A DNA stretch of 40,520 nt from Mycobacterium gordonae (GTDB lineage: Bacteria > Actinomycetota > Actinomycetes > Mycobacteriales > Mycobacteriaceae): contig NZ_LKTM01000343.1 of the NCBI RefSeq assembly GCF_001417955.2, positions 1 through 40,520 on the forward strand, written 5' to 3'. Below, piece by piece: positions 31,199 through 40,518 of this stretch. Both the position numbers and the translations under genes were made by a program. How positions within the stretch are numbered: the stretch's first letter is position 1; the number at the start of each line of letters is the position of its first letter. Below the pieces are notes generated by a model. That model saw only the letters and a program-made list of their open reading frames with translations. It was not told the DNA's origin and did no database searches.

Positions 31199-32191
31199 AT
31201 GAACCGGATGTCCTGGGGTCGCCCGGCGCGTGAGCCGGACGCGGGATGGGCCGTCATCGACGTCGAGACCTCGGGCTTTCGCCCGGGTCAGGCCAGGATC
31301 ATCAGCGTCGCGGCGCTGGGCCTGGACGCCGACGGCCGCGTCGAACAGTCATTTGTGAGCTTGCTCAACCCGGGCGTGGATCCCGGTCCCACCCACGTGC
31401 ACGGGCTCACCGCCGCGATGCTCGAAGATCAGCCACAGTTCGCCGAGATCGTCGAAGACCTGGTTGACGTGCTGCGCGGCCGCACGCTGGTGGCGCACAA
31501 CGTCGCCTTCGACTACTCGTTCCTGGCCGCCGAAGCCGAGATCGCCGAGGCGGAACTGCCGGTCGATTCCGTGATGTGCACGGTCGAACTGGCCCGGCGC
31601 CTGGAACTCGGCGTCGACAATCTCCGGCTGGAGACGCTGGCCGCGCACTGGGGAGTCACCCAGGAACGGCCGCACGACGCGTTTGACGACGCGATGGTGT
31701 TGACCGGAATCCTGGCTCCGGCGCTGCAACGGGCGCGGGACCGCGACATCTGGCTGCCGGTGCGGCCGGTGACCCGGCATCGCTGGCCCAACGGCCGGGT
31801 GACGCATGACGAGCTGCGGCCCTTGAAGGCGCTGGCTGCCCGGATGCCCTGCCCGTATCTCAACCCCGGCCGCTACGTCCGGGGCAGGCCTTTGGTCCAG
31901 GGCATGCGGGTGGCGCTGGCAACCGAGGTGCGACGGACCCACGAGGAACTCGTCGAACGCATGCTGTACGCCGGGCTGGCCTACAGCGACGACGTCGACC
32001 GGGAGACCTCCCTGGTGGTGTGCAACGAACCCGCGCCTGAACAGGGCAAGGGCTATCACGCGCTGCAGCTGGGGGTGCCGGTGGTCTCCGACGTGCAGTT
32101 CATGGACGGCGTCGGCGCGGTGGTGGGCGGTCGCAGCATGGAGGAGTTCGCGGACACCGCGATGGTCGACGAGCAGTTCGCGCTGTTCTGA
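31199..32191 (+). CDS. DnaQ-like DEDD 3'-5' exonuclease with C-terminal BRCT domain (Rv3711c-like)
   Basis: A 330-aa protein. The N-terminal exonuclease domain has ExoI residues Asp21 and Glu23 (VIDVETSG), ExoII in LVAHNVAFDYSFL, and ExoIII HDAFDDA, i.e. a DEDDh enzyme. A BRCT domain near 245-315 is visible as GLAYSDDVDRETSLVVCNE with GYHALQLGVPVVSDVQFM. Annotated as the epsilon subunit in M. tuberculosis, although the replicative proofreading of mycobacteria is done by the PHP domain of DnaE1; a repair role is therefore more likely. ATG 31199 or 31208 are possible starts. It is divergent from murT. Confidence 0.9.
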   Translation: MNRMSWGRPAREPDAGWAVIDVETSGFRPGQARIISVAALGLDADGRVEQSFVSLLNPGVDPGPTHVHGLTAAMLEDQPQFAEIVEDLVDVLRGRTLVAHNVAFDYSFLAAEAEIAEAELPVDSVMCTVELARRLELGVDNLRLETLAAHWGVTQERPHDAFDDAMVLTGILAPALQRARDRDIWLPVRPVTRHRWPNGRVTHDELRPLKALAARMPCPYLNPGRYVRGRPLVQGMRVALATEVRRTHEELVERMLYAGLAYSDDVDRETSLVVCNEPAPEQGKGYHALQLGVPVVSDVQFMDGVGAVVGGRSMEEFADTAMVDEQFALF

Positions 32192-32209
32192 GGGTGGCGA
32201 CCCCGTTTT

Positions 32210-32878
32210 TCAGGGGCCGCCGCGCCAGTGGTCGATGCGGTGGTGGTCCGGGGTGAACCCGTGATCGACGCCCCACAACACCGCCTGCGTGCGGCTTTCG
32301 ACTCCGATCTTCCGGTAAATCGTGCGGATGTAGGACTTCACCGTGTTGGGGCTCAGGTAGGTCAGCCGCGCGACGTCGGCGTTGCTTTTGCCCTGGGTGA
32401 TCAGCGCCAGGATCTCCGCCTCGCGGTCGCTGAGTCCTTCGCAGCGGCCGGGCCAGTCCAGCCCGGGTGCGCTGCGCGCCCGCATTGCCACCTCACTGAT
32501 CACGACGTCACCGGAATGCACGGCCTCCAGGGCGGCAACCAGTTCACGTGCCGGCAGGGTCTTCGACAGATAGCCGTGCGCCCCGTGCTGTCTTGCACTT
32601 TCGACGAGATCGGGGTGAAAGTTCCAGGTGTACACCACAACTCGACGCGCCCGAGGGTTGGCGACCAGGTGGGCGATCTCCTCGTGATCGGACTCCGGCT
32701 GAGCGAATGAGTCGTACAGGACGATGTCGACCGTGTCCTGGAGAGGCATGGAGGAATCGAGTTCGGCTATCACGATGCGTTCGCGGTAAGGGTCAAGCAT
32801 GTTCGCGACACCCTTGACGACGACGTCGTAGTCATCGACGAGCGCGATCGTGATCGGTGTGCCGGATGCTGGCGGCAT
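32210..32878 (-). CDS. NarL/LuxR-family response regulator
   Basis: A 222-aa two-component regulator. The receiver domain has acidic pocket Asp15-Asp16 (ALVDDYDVV), phospho-acceptor Asp56 (DIVLYDSF) and Lys106 (YLSKTL). The C-terminal LuxR helix-turn-helix covers ~148-212: GLSDREAEILALITQGKSN, then VARLTYLSPNTVKSYIRTIY. No histidine kinase is nearby, so it is an orphan regulator or served from elsewhere. Paired palindromes start 13 nt upstream of ATG 32878, suggesting autoregulation and control of the divergent two-gene operon. I know of no counterpart between Rv3711c and leuA in H37Rv. Confidence 0.92.
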   Translation of the reverse strand: MPPASGTPITIALVDDYDVVVKGVANMLDPYRERIVIAELDSSMPLQDTVDIVLYDSFAQPESDHEEIAHLVANPRARRVVVYTWNFHPDLVESARQHGAHGYLSKTLPARELVAALEAVHSGDVVISEVAMRARSAPGLDWPGRCEGLSDREAEILALITQGKSNADVARLTYLSPNTVKSYIRTIYRKIGVESRTQAVLWGVDHGFTPDHHRIDHWRGGP

Positions 32879-32890
32879 GCCGGGGAGATT

Positions 32891-32929
32891 ACCCCCTTAG
32901 GGGTGTATTAGTACCCCCCGTAAGGGTGG
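32891..32929. promoter_or_regulatory. Paired palindromic operator candidate
   Basis: The intergenic region between the response regulator and the 186-aa gene contains ACCCCCTTAGGGGTG (32891-32905), with the perfect core CCCC-TTA-GGGG, and a second related site TACCCCCCGTAAGGGTGG (32912-32929), with core CCCC-GTAA-GGG. Their centres are about 23 bp apart, close to two helical turns, as expected for two regulator dimers on one face. Location next to the regulator start suggests it is the binding target. Confidence 0.5.
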
Positions 32930-32992
32930 TCGACTGAATTGGTCACTGCCCCAACGTGGCTGCCCGGCATTACTTCTGATTTCGCCATCGAC

Positions 32993-33017
32993 GTTTAGCC
33001 CCGGGACAGACGGCTAT
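32993..33017 (+). promoter_or_regulatory. SigF/SigB-like promoter of the paralog operon
   Basis: GTTT (32993-32996) and GGCTAT (33012-33017) are separated by 15 nt, one base away from the SigF -10 GGGTAT. The ATG of the 186-aa gene is 27 nt further, with AGGAG 6 nt before it. The palindromes lie ~65-100 nt upstream, where an activator would bind. Confidence 0.4.
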
Positions 33018-33044
33018 TCAACACATGTACGAGAGGAGCGCGAA

Positions 33045-33605
33045 ATGTCCACTTGGGAAACGATTTTGATTGCGGTCTTCGCCGTAATCGCCGTCGCCTT
33101 ACTGATCGGCGCGGTCGGCTACGCCATGAATCGTCGCAGGACACAGCGACTGAGACAGCACTACGGCCCCGAATACGAGCGCCTGGTGTCGGAGACCGGA
33201 GGCCAGAAAGCAGCGGAGAAGGAGCTGATCGCGCGGGAACACAAGCACGAGAAGCTCGACATTGTCCCGTTGCCGCCTGCCGCACGGTCGAATTTCACCA
33301 CCCGCTGGAATCAGGTGCAGACGGCGTTCGTCGACAACCCCACCGCCGCCGTCGGCGTCGCGGATCGGCTGGTGACCGATGTGATGCGTGAAAGGGGCTA
33401 TCCCGTAGACGATTTCGACCAGCGGGCGGCCGACATTTCGGTGGACCATCCGCAGATCGTTGACAACTACCGCGCTGCGCATGCTGTTCATCTTTCGCAA
33501 CAGCACGGCGAGGTCAGCACCGAACAGCAGCGAGAAGCGTTCGTCCGTTACCGGGCGTTGTTCGAAAAGCTTTTGGAGACAACATCGCAGGAGGCAAAGA
33601 AATGA
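33045..33605 (+). CDS. Membrane-anchored protein of a paralogous pair (186 aa)
   Basis: A 186-aa protein. Residues 7-26 (LIAVFAVIAVALLIGAVGYA) form an N-terminal transmembrane helix followed by basic NRRRTQRLRQ. A helical middle follows and then a domain with RWNQVQTAFVDNPTAAVGVA (87-106), which is clearly related to the soluble protein encoded next. The C-terminus EAFVRYRALFEKLLE also matches the end of that protein. Function unknown. AGGAG precedes ATG 33045 by 6 nt. The TGA overlaps the next ATG (ATGA). The LuxR-type regulator upstream and the SigF-like promoter suggest stress-dependent expression. Confidence 0.87.
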   Translation: MSTWETILIAVFAVIAVALLIGAVGYAMNRRRTQRLRQHYGPEYERLVSETGGQKAAEKELIAREHKHEKLDIVPLPPAARSNFTTRWNQVQTAFVDNPTAAVGVADRLVTDVMRERGYPVDDFDQRAADISVDHPQIVDNYRAAHAVHLSQQHGEVSTEQQREAFVRYRALFEKLLETTSQEAKK

Positions 33606-34000
33606 CCACGCACGATCAGCGAACCGACACCAGCGGCGCATACGACGACACCCAGCCGCCCCAGCAGGCACCCGCGGCGCCGGTGCAACCCTCCCACGAG
33701 GCGGGCCACGAGACCAGCCGATCATCAACGGAGGAAACACTTTTCGGAGACGCCGACCTCGCGGATCTGCGGGCGCGCTGGGCCGGCGTACAGGCGGCCT
33801 TCGTCGACGATCCCAAAGACTGCGTGCAGAAGGCCGACGTGCTGGTCTCCGATCTGGTCGACCAGCTCACCACCGGATTCGCTCATGCGCGTTCGCGTCT
33901 GGAGGAACAGTGGTCACGCGGTGAGGAGGCGTCAACCGAAGATCTACGTCTCGCGCTGATGCACTACCGCGAGTTCTTCGAGCGACTGCTCGCCGTCTAA
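33602..34000 (+). CDS. Soluble protein of the paralogous pair (132 aa)
   Basis: A 132-aa protein with a polar, Pro/Gln/Thr-rich, probably disordered first 45 residues, then a helical domain LRARWAGVQAAFVDDPKDCV (57-76) and ADVLVSDLVDQL. It ends RLALMHYREFFERLLAV. The helical domain and ending are homologous to residues 87-175 of the preceding membrane protein, but there is no membrane helix. ATG 33602 overlaps the stop of that gene by 4 bp. The shared domain suggests the two products form a complex or compete for the same partner. Function unknown. Confidence 0.85.
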   Translation: MTTHDQRTDTSGAYDDTQPPQQAPAAPVQPSHEAGHETSRSSTEETLFGDADLADLRARWAGVQAAFVDDPKDCVQKADVLVSDLVDQLTTGFAHARSRLEEQWSRGEEASTEDLRLALMHYREFFERLLAV

Positions 34001-34013
34001 CCCCTCAAAGCAC

Positions 34014-34048
34014 GGGCCCGGCCTCCCTGCCCCGGCGGGGCCGGGCCC
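34014..34048. terminator. Bidirectional hairpin terminator between the paralog operon and leuA
   Basis: GGGCCCGGCC (34014-34023) and GGCCGGGCCC (34039-34048) form a perfect 10-bp GC stem with a 15-nt loop. It lies 13 nt after the upstream stop and 10 nt after the convergent leuA stop, so it can serve both. Confidence 0.75.
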
Positions 34049-34058
34049 GCCCCTGTCG

Positions 34059-35861
34059 CTAGCGCGACGCCCGGTTGACGGCCGACACCACGGCGCGCAG
34101 CGACGCGGTGGTGATCGACGGCGCGATGCCGACTCCCCAGACGGTCCTGCCGGCCACCGAAGCCTCCACATAGGCAGCCGCCTGCGCGTCGTCGCCGGCG
34201 CTCATCGCGTGCTCGGAGTAGTCCAGCACGGCGACGTCGAACCCGACCGTGCCCAGCGCGTCGACGAACGCGGCCAGCGGGCCGTTGCCGGTGCCGCTGA
34301 TCTCGGTCTCCGTCCCGTCGATCTTCACGGTGGCGGTGATGCTGGTGGTGCCGGTGTCTTCTTCGGACGCGTCTACCCGCTGCTTGATGCGTTCCAGCGG
34401 CAGGATCGGGGCCAGGTACTCCTCGGAGAATGCCTCCCACATCTCCTTGGGCGACACCTCACCGCCCTCGCCGTCCGCCATTTTCTGGATGACCTGCGAG
34501 AACTCGATCTGCAACCGGCGCGGCAGGGCCAGTCCGTGGTCAGCCTTCATGATGTAGGCCACCCCGCCCTTACCGGACTGGGAGTTGACCCGGATCACCG
34601 CTTCATAGGTGCGCCCGACGTCCTTGGGGTCGATCGGCAGATACGGCACCTGCCACAGCATGTCTTCGACATCGCTGTCGGCGGCATCGGCGTCGAACTT
34701 CATCTGGTCCAGACCCTTGTTGATGGCGTCCTGGTGGCTGCCGGAGAACGCGGTGTACACCAGGTCGCCGCCGTAGGGGTGACGCTCGTGGACCGGCAGC
34801 TGGTTGCAGTACTCGACCGTGCGACGGATCTCGTCGATGTTGGAGAAGTCGATCTGCGGGTCGACGCCGCGGGAGAACAGGTTGAGCCCCAGTGTGACCA
34901 GGCAGACGTTGCCGGTGCGCTCACCGTTGCCGAACAGGCAGCCCTCGATCCGGTCGGCGCCGGCCTGATAGCCCAATTCGGCCGCGGCAACCGCCGTTCC
35001 GCGGTCGTTGTGCGGGTGCAGGCTCAAAATGACGGAGTCACGGCGGGCCAGGTTGCGGCTCATCCACTCGATCGAGTCGGCATAGACGTTGGGTGTGGCC
35101 ATCTCGACGGTGGCCGGCAGGTTGAAGATGATCGGGTTGTCCGGAGTCGGCTGGATCACCTCACCGACGGCGTCGCACACCTGCTTGGCGTACTCCAGCT
35201 CGGTCCCGGTGTAGGACTCCGGCGAGTACTCGAACCGCCAGCGGGTGCCCGGGTACTTCGCCGCCTCCTCGACACACTTGCGTGCGCCGGCGGTGGCGAT
35301 CTCCTGCACGGCGCCCCGGTCGGCGCGAAAGACGACGCGGCGCTGCAGGATCGAGGTGGAGTTGTAGAAGTGCACGATGACGTTCGCCGCGCCCTCACAC
35401 GCCAGGAAGGTGCGCTCGATCAACTCGGGCCGGCACTGGGTCAGCACCTGAATGGTGACGTCGTCCGGAATGGCGCCGTCGGTGATGATGTCACGGACGA
35501 AGTCGAAGTCGGTCTGGCTGGCCGAGGGGAATCCGACCTCGATCTCCTTGTAGCCCATGCGGACCAGCAGGTCGAACATGCGGCGCTTGCGCGCCGGGCT
35601 CATCGGGTCGATCAGTGCCTGGTTGCCGTCGCGCAGGTCGACGGCGCACCACAGCGGTGCGTTCTCGATGACGCGGTCAGGCCAGGTGCGGTCGGCCACC
35701 CGGATGGGCTCCACCTCGTCGGCGAACGGGCGGTACCGGTGGACCGGCATCGCGGTACCGCGTTGCGGATTCCACGCCGGCTGGCCAGGCCTGGGCGGGC
35801 CGGCGGGTTTGTGGATGGTGCGCGCTGAAACGTAAGCGTCGGGTGAATCGGGATTGGTCAC
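34059..35861 (-). CDS. leuA: 2-isopropylmalate synthase
   Basis: A 600-aa enzyme that condenses acetyl-CoA with 2-ketoisovalerate, the first step of leucine synthesis. The TIM-barrel active site shows AVDLRDGNQALIDPMS with metal Asp78, the SLHPHNDRGTAVAAAELG His pair and GCLFGNGERTGN. The C-terminal LeuA dimer/allosteric domain, which binds leucine, contains TATVKIDGTETEISGTGNGP and GVGIAPSITTASLRA. The M. tuberculosis protein is longer because of 57-bp tandem repeats in the linker; none are present here. GTG 35861 has GGAG 8 nt upstream. A leucine leader peptide and attenuator hairpins precede it. It is divergent from ask-asd. Confidence 0.97.
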   Translation of the reverse strand: MTNPDSPDAYVSARTIHKPAGPPRPGQPAWNPQRGTAMPVHRYRPFADEVEPIRVADRTWPDRVIENAPLWCAVDLRDGNQALIDPMSPARKRRMFDLLVRMGYKEIEVGFPSASQTDFDFVRDIITDGAIPDDVTIQVLTQCRPELIERTFLACEGAANVIVHFYNSTSILQRRVVFRADRGAVQEIATAGARKCVEEAAKYPGTRWRFEYSPESYTGTELEYAKQVCDAVGEVIQPTPDNPIIFNLPATVEMATPNVYADSIEWMSRNLARRDSVILSLHPHNDRGTAVAAAELGYQAGADRIEGCLFGNGERTGNVCLVTLGLNLFSRGVDPQIDFSNIDEIRRTVEYCNQLPVHERHPYGGDLVYTAFSGSHQDAINKGLDQMKFDADAADSDVEDMLWQVPYLPIDPKDVGRTYEAVIRVNSQSGKGGVAYIMKADHGLALPRRLQIEFSQVIQKMADGEGGEVSPKEMWEAFSEEYLAPILPLERIKQRVDASEEDTGTTSITATVKIDGTETEISGTGNGPLAAFVDALGTVGFDVAVLDYSEHAMSAGDDAQAAAYVEASVAGRTVWGVGIAPSITTASLRAVVSAVNRASR

Positions 35862-35895
35862 GGTCGTTGCTCCAGGGATGTTTGAGAAGGAACCT

Positions 35896-35956
35896 CAGAC
35901 CGGCGCATCGCGAACACCCGCGACGGGAAGCCGGTCTGGATCAGACCCCGTCGCGG
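35896..35956 (-). promoter_or_regulatory. leuA attenuator with mutually exclusive hairpins
   Basis: On the leuA transcript the first hairpin pairs 35956-35947 (CCGCGACGGG) with 35927-35918 (CCCGTCGCGG), with an inner stem GTCTG/CAGAC (35946-35942 with 35938-35934). The second pairs 35938-35930 (CAGACCGGC) perfectly with 35904-35896 (GCCGGTCTG). Both need bases 35938-35934, so they cannot form together. The leader peptide reading frame enters the first arm. The arrangement fits ribosome-mediated transcriptional attenuation by leucine. The second stem is followed by a pyrimidine-rich stretch. Confidence 0.7.
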
Positions 35957-35982
35957 CGTCCGAGAAGGAGCACCCGCTGCAC
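35941..35982 (-). CDS. Leucine leader peptide of leuA (13 aa)
   Basis: A 14-codon frame GTG 35982 to TGA 35941 encodes (V/M)QRVLLLGRRDGV, with three consecutive Leu codons (CTC CTT CTC). It lies 79 nt upstream of leuA and ends within the first attenuator arm. A ribosome stalling on the Leu codons would free the arm and change folding downstream. Short leader peptides of this kind before leuA are known in Actinobacteria. A weak GGTAGAG ribosome site lies before the GTG. Confidence 0.7.
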   Translation of the reverse strand: MQRVLLLGRRDGV

Positions 35983-36180
35983 GGTGTGAACTCTACCGCG
36001 CCCGGCCCATCGGCCAAAATGTGAGTCATGCACCCCCGCGGGGCGCGATTCGCCAGGGGCCTCGAGGATGACGACGGGGCAGGGTGGTTGTGATCCTCGG
36101 CGCCGCGTAAATCAAGATGCGCCGCCACGTATTCTGTTGTGGACTTAACGCAGGCCCGTCCCAGACAGGAAAAGATTTCA

Positions 36181-37446
<1,266 letters not shown>

Positions 37447-37448
37447 CG

Positions 37449-38483
37449 ATGGTTGCCGTAGGTGTTGTGGGTGCCACCGGGCAGGTGGGCCAGGTGATGC
37501 GCACGTTGCTCGACGAGCGCGACTTCCCGGCGACCAGTGTCCGGTTCTTCGCCTCGGCCCGCTCGCAGGGCCGCAAGCTGGCTTTCCGTGGCCAGGAGAT
37601 CGAGGTCGAGGACGCCGAGACGGCCGATCCGGCCGGGCTGGACATCGCGTTGTTCTCCGCCGGGGGAGCGATGTCGAAGGTGCAGGCGCCGCGGTTCGCC
37701 GCCGCCGGCGTCACCGTGATCGACAACTCGTCGGCGTGGCGCAAAGACCCGGACGTGCCGCTGGTGGTCTCCGAGGTCAACTTCACCCGAGACGCACACC
37801 GGCGGCCCAAAGGCATCATCGCCAACCCGAACTGCACCACCATGGCGGCAATGCCGGTGCTCAAGGTGCTGCACGACGAGGCGGGCCTGACCCGCTTCAT
37901 CGCCTCGTCCTATCAGGCAGTGTCGGGCAGCGGCCTGGCCGGTGTCGAGGAGCTGGCGACTCAGGCACGCGCGGTCATCGACAACGCCGAGCAACTCGTG
38001 CACGACGGCAGTGCCGTCGACTTCCCGCCACCGAGCAAGTACGTCGCGCCGATCGCGTTCAACGTGGTGCCGCTGGCCGGATCGTTGGTCGACGACGGCT
38101 CGGGTGAGACGGACGAGGACCAGAAGTTGCGCTCGGAGAGCCGCAAGATTCTCGGCATTCCGGACCTCCTGGTCAGCGGTACCTGCGTGCGGGTTCCGGT
38201 GTTCACCGGCCACTCGCTGTCCATCAACGCCGAATTCGCCCGGCCGCTCTCGCCGGAGCGGGCCCGCGAGCTGTTGGCCGTTGCGCCCGGGGTGAAGCTG
38301 GTCGACGTGCCGACACCGCTGGCCGCCGCCGGCGTCGACGAATCACTGGTCGGCCGCATCCGGCAGGATCCGGGAGTGCCCGACGGCCGTGGCCTGGCGC
38401 TGTTCGTCTCGGGCGACAACCTGCGCAAGGGCGCGGCGCTCAACACGATTCAGATCGCCGAACTGCTGGCCGCCGAGCTGTAG
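37449..38483 (+). CDS. asd: Aspartate-semialdehyde dehydrogenase
   Basis: A 344-aa enzyme that reduces aspartyl phosphate to aspartate semialdehyde with NADPH. The Rossmann start GVVGATGQVGQVM (6-18), nucleophile Cys129 in ANPNCTTMA, and Arg248/His255 in RVPVFTGHSLSINAEF are visible. SAGGAMSK and IDNSSAWR are typical. It starts 2 bp after ask and is surely cotranscribed. The product feeds diaminopimelate for peptidoglycan, as well as Lys, Thr and Met. Confidence 0.97.
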   Translation: MVAVGVVGATGQVGQVMRTLLDERDFPATSVRFFASARSQGRKLAFRGQEIEVEDAETADPAGLDIALFSAGGAMSKVQAPRFAAAGVTVIDNSSAWRKDPDVPLVVSEVNFTRDAHRRPKGIIANPNCTTMAAMPVLKVLHDEAGLTRFIASSYQAVSGSGLAGVEELATQARAVIDNAEQLVHDGSAVDFPPPSKYVAPIAFNVVPLAGSLVDDGSGETDEDQKLRSESRKILGIPDLLVSGTCVRVPVFTGHSLSINAEFARPLSPERARELLAVAPGVKLVDVPTPLAAAGVDESLVGRIRQDPGVPDGRGLALFVSGDNLRKGAALNTIQIAELLAAEL

Positions 38484-38490
38484 TCGACGG

Positions 38491-39624
38491 GTGCGCTCCG
38501 CCCTGCTCGCGCGGTGCGCTCTGGTCTTGTATTGCGTTGCTTCGCAAGGAGTTTGGCCCGCGCGCGCCGATCCGCCGGCCCCGGCCCCGCAGCCGGTGCT
38601 GCAGCCGCTGGCGCCTGGTCAGGTGTTGCGGATGGGTCCGGCGGCCGGCACCGGAACGCCCACCGCCGATTACGGCATCGGCGCGACCGACCTGTGTGAG
38701 TTCGTCGAATTCCCCAGCCAGCTGCTGCAGGTGTGCGGCGACAGCTTCGCCGGGCAGGGTGTGGGATACGGCGGCTGGTATGCGCCGGTCGCCTTGCGCG
38801 TCGACACCGCGTCCGTCGACGACCCCGACGGCGTTCGCTACACGGGCGTGACCGGCATCAGCCGACCGTTGCTCGCCGACCCCACACCGCCCGGGGCATC
38901 GCAGCTGCCCGCCGGAGTGGTGCAGATCAACCGGCGCAACTACCTGATGGTGGCTACGACGAAGAACCTGGACCCGCTGAACTCGCGGCTGGTCCGGGTC
39001 GACCCCGCCCGGGGTGGCTGGGAGACCGTTCCCGGTTCGGTGCGCACCGCGCCCTTCCAAGGCGGTCGGCAGACGCAGATCAGCGGTTACTACGACCCGA
39101 TTCCCCGGGTGGACTCACCGACCGGGTGGGTGTACATCGTGGCCAACAGCTTCACCCGCCGACAGCCGGTGGTGTTGTATCGGGCCACCCCGGAGGCGTT
39201 CACCGACCGGTCCCGCTGGCAGGGCTGGTCGGCCGGGCCGGGTGGCGGGTGGAACAAGACGCCGACACCGCTGTGGCCCGACCTGGTCGGCGAGATGAGC
39301 ATCAAGCAGATCGACGGCATGACGGTGCTGTCGTACTTCAATGCCACCACCGGTGACATGGAGGTCCGGGTGGCCGCGGACCCAACCTCGCTGGGATCTG
39401 CGCCAGTGACCACGGTGGTGCAGCACGATGACGAATGGCCCGACCCGCCCGAAAGTCTTCCGCCGCCGTACGACAACCGGCTCTCACAGCCCTACGGCGG
39501 CTACATCTCACCCGGGTCCACCATCGACGAACTGCGGATCTTCGTCAGCCAGTGGGACACCGAGGCGCGACAGGATGCGCCGTACCGGGTGATTCAGTAC
39601 GCGGTCAATCCCTTCAAGGGCTAG
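38491..39624 (+). CDS. Secreted DUF4185-type protein (Rv3707c-like)
   Basis: A 377-aa protein with an N-terminal signal peptide (RSALLARCALVLYCVASQG, cleavage near ARA-DPP). The mature part is beta-rich with repeated propeller/lectin-like strands: DYGIGATDLCEFVEFPSQ, VCGDSFAGQGVGYGGW, GGRQTQISGYYDPIPRVDSP and the ending SPGSTIDELRIFVSQWDTE. This matches DUF4185 proteins, some of which are now known as arabinofuranosidase-type glycan hydrolases; activity here is unproven. GTG 38491 is 7 bp after asd. The position matches Rv3707c. The stop interlocks with the convergent gene in CTAG. Confidence 0.87.
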   Translation: MRSALLARCALVLYCVASQGVWPARADPPAPAPQPVLQPLAPGQVLRMGPAAGTGTPTADYGIGATDLCEFVEFPSQLLQVCGDSFAGQGVGYGGWYAPVALRVDTASVDDPDGVRYTGVTGISRPLLADPTPPGASQLPAGVVQINRRNYLMVATTKNLDPLNSRLVRVDPARGGWETVPGSVRTAPFQGGRQTQISGYYDPIPRVDSPTGWVYIVANSFTRRQPVVLYRATPEAFTDRSRWQGWSAGPGGGWNKTPTPLWPDLVGEMSIKQIDGMTVLSYFNATTGDMEVRVAADPTSLGSAPVTTVVQHDDEWPDPPESLPPPYDNRLSQPYGGYISPGSTIDELRIFVSQWDTEARQDAPYRVIQYAVNPFKG

Positions 39625-39947
39625 CGCCAGCCCGGCGGCAGGTCGGCCGCGTGGTTGGGGCAGTTGTCGCGCGTGGCATTGAAAAGCACGTGCGCCGCGT
39701 TTTCGGGCGGCAACTTGGTGGAGAGGACCGCATAGGCGTATTGCATGGTTGAGCTGCCGTAACCGAAGTGGACTGCGCTGGCGCTGTCGTCCATCAGCGC
39801 GCAGGCTTCTCGCTCGTGGTTGTCATCGGCGTGGGCGATGCCGGATGCGCCGCACCACGCGACCAGGCTTACTCCGGCGATAACCGTGGCGGACCGAAGG
39901 CGGTGTTTCCCGGCGTGCTGGCGCGTGTGCAATTTCCTGGCGTACAT
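39621..39947 (-). CDS. Small secreted DUF732-like protein
   Basis: A 108-aa precursor with a basic N-terminus (YARKLHTRQHAGKHRLRS), a hydrophobic core VIAGVSLVAWCGASGI and cleavage near AHA-DD. The ~68-residue mature part EACALMDDSASAVHFGYG, AYAVLSTKLPPENAAHVL and DNCPNHAADLPPGW contains two Cys that can pair, as in small mycobacterial DUF732 proteins. Function unknown. ATG 39947. The 85 bp upstream to the PGRS stop show nothing clear. Confidence 0.8.
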   Translation of the reverse strand: MYARKLHTRQHAGKHRLRSATVIAGVSLVAWCGASGIAHADDNHEREACALMDDSASAVHFGYGSSTMQYAYAVLSTKLPPENAAHVLFNATRDNCPNHAADLPPGWR

Positions 39948-40032
39948 GTTGAGCTATACCCAGGTTCGGCGGGGTGTTAATCCTGGTGCCTAAATTCGGC
40001 CCAAAGCCCGGGCGAGAACGCCGTGGCCGGTG

Positions 40033-40518
40033 CTAAACGGATTGGCCGGCCCTGCCGTTGCTGAAGATGCCGGTGTTCACCAGACCCAGGCCGCCGGCGC
40101 CGCCCGCGCCGGCAGTGCCTCCCGCACCGCCCTTGTTGCCCAAAGCGTTGCCGGCGGCACCGGGGCCACCCGCCCCACCGGTAGCACCGTCGTCGCCGTC
40201 ACCACCGTTTCCGGGTGCGCCGGTGTTGGCGATGGCGCCGCCGCCGCCGCCACCGCCGGTGCTGACGTCGCCTGTCCCACCGCCACCGCCGGTGAACGCC
40301 GATACAGGGCTGGTGCCGCTGGCGTCGCCGCCGCTGCCACCATTGCCGGCGGCATTGCCGGCCGCGCCGGGCGCCCCGCCACCGCCGCCACCGCCGCCGA
40401 AAGCGGTGTTGGCCTGAGCGGCGCCGCCCGCGCCGCCACCGCCGCCCGCGCCGCCAGTTCCGCCTGTGCCGCCAGCGGCGGGTGCACCGGCGCCACCGCC
40501 GCCTCCACCTCCACCATG
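40033..40518 (-). CDS. PE_PGRS family protein, C-terminal part (5' partial)
   Basis: The frame on the minus strand runs from the window edge to TAG at 40033 and encodes at least 161 residues of Gly-Gly-x repeats (GGTGGTGG, GAGGAGG) interspersed with NTAFGGG, NTGAPGNGGDGDDGATGG and NALGNKGGAGG. It ends LGLVNTGIFSNGRAGQSV, without a folded C-terminal domain. The PE domain lies outside the window. The other two frames across this stretch are Ala/Pro/Arg-rich artefacts. Such proteins are ESX-5 exported surface proteins. Confidence 0.87.
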   Translation of the reverse strand, partial: HGGGGGGGGAGAPAAGGTGGTGGAGGGGGAGGAAQANTAFGGGGGGGGAPGAAGNAAGNGGSGGDASGTSPVSAFTGGGGGTGDVSTGGGGGGGAIANTGAPGNGGDGDDGATGGAGGPGAAGNALGNKGGAGGTAGAGGAGGLGLVNTGIFSNGRAGQSV

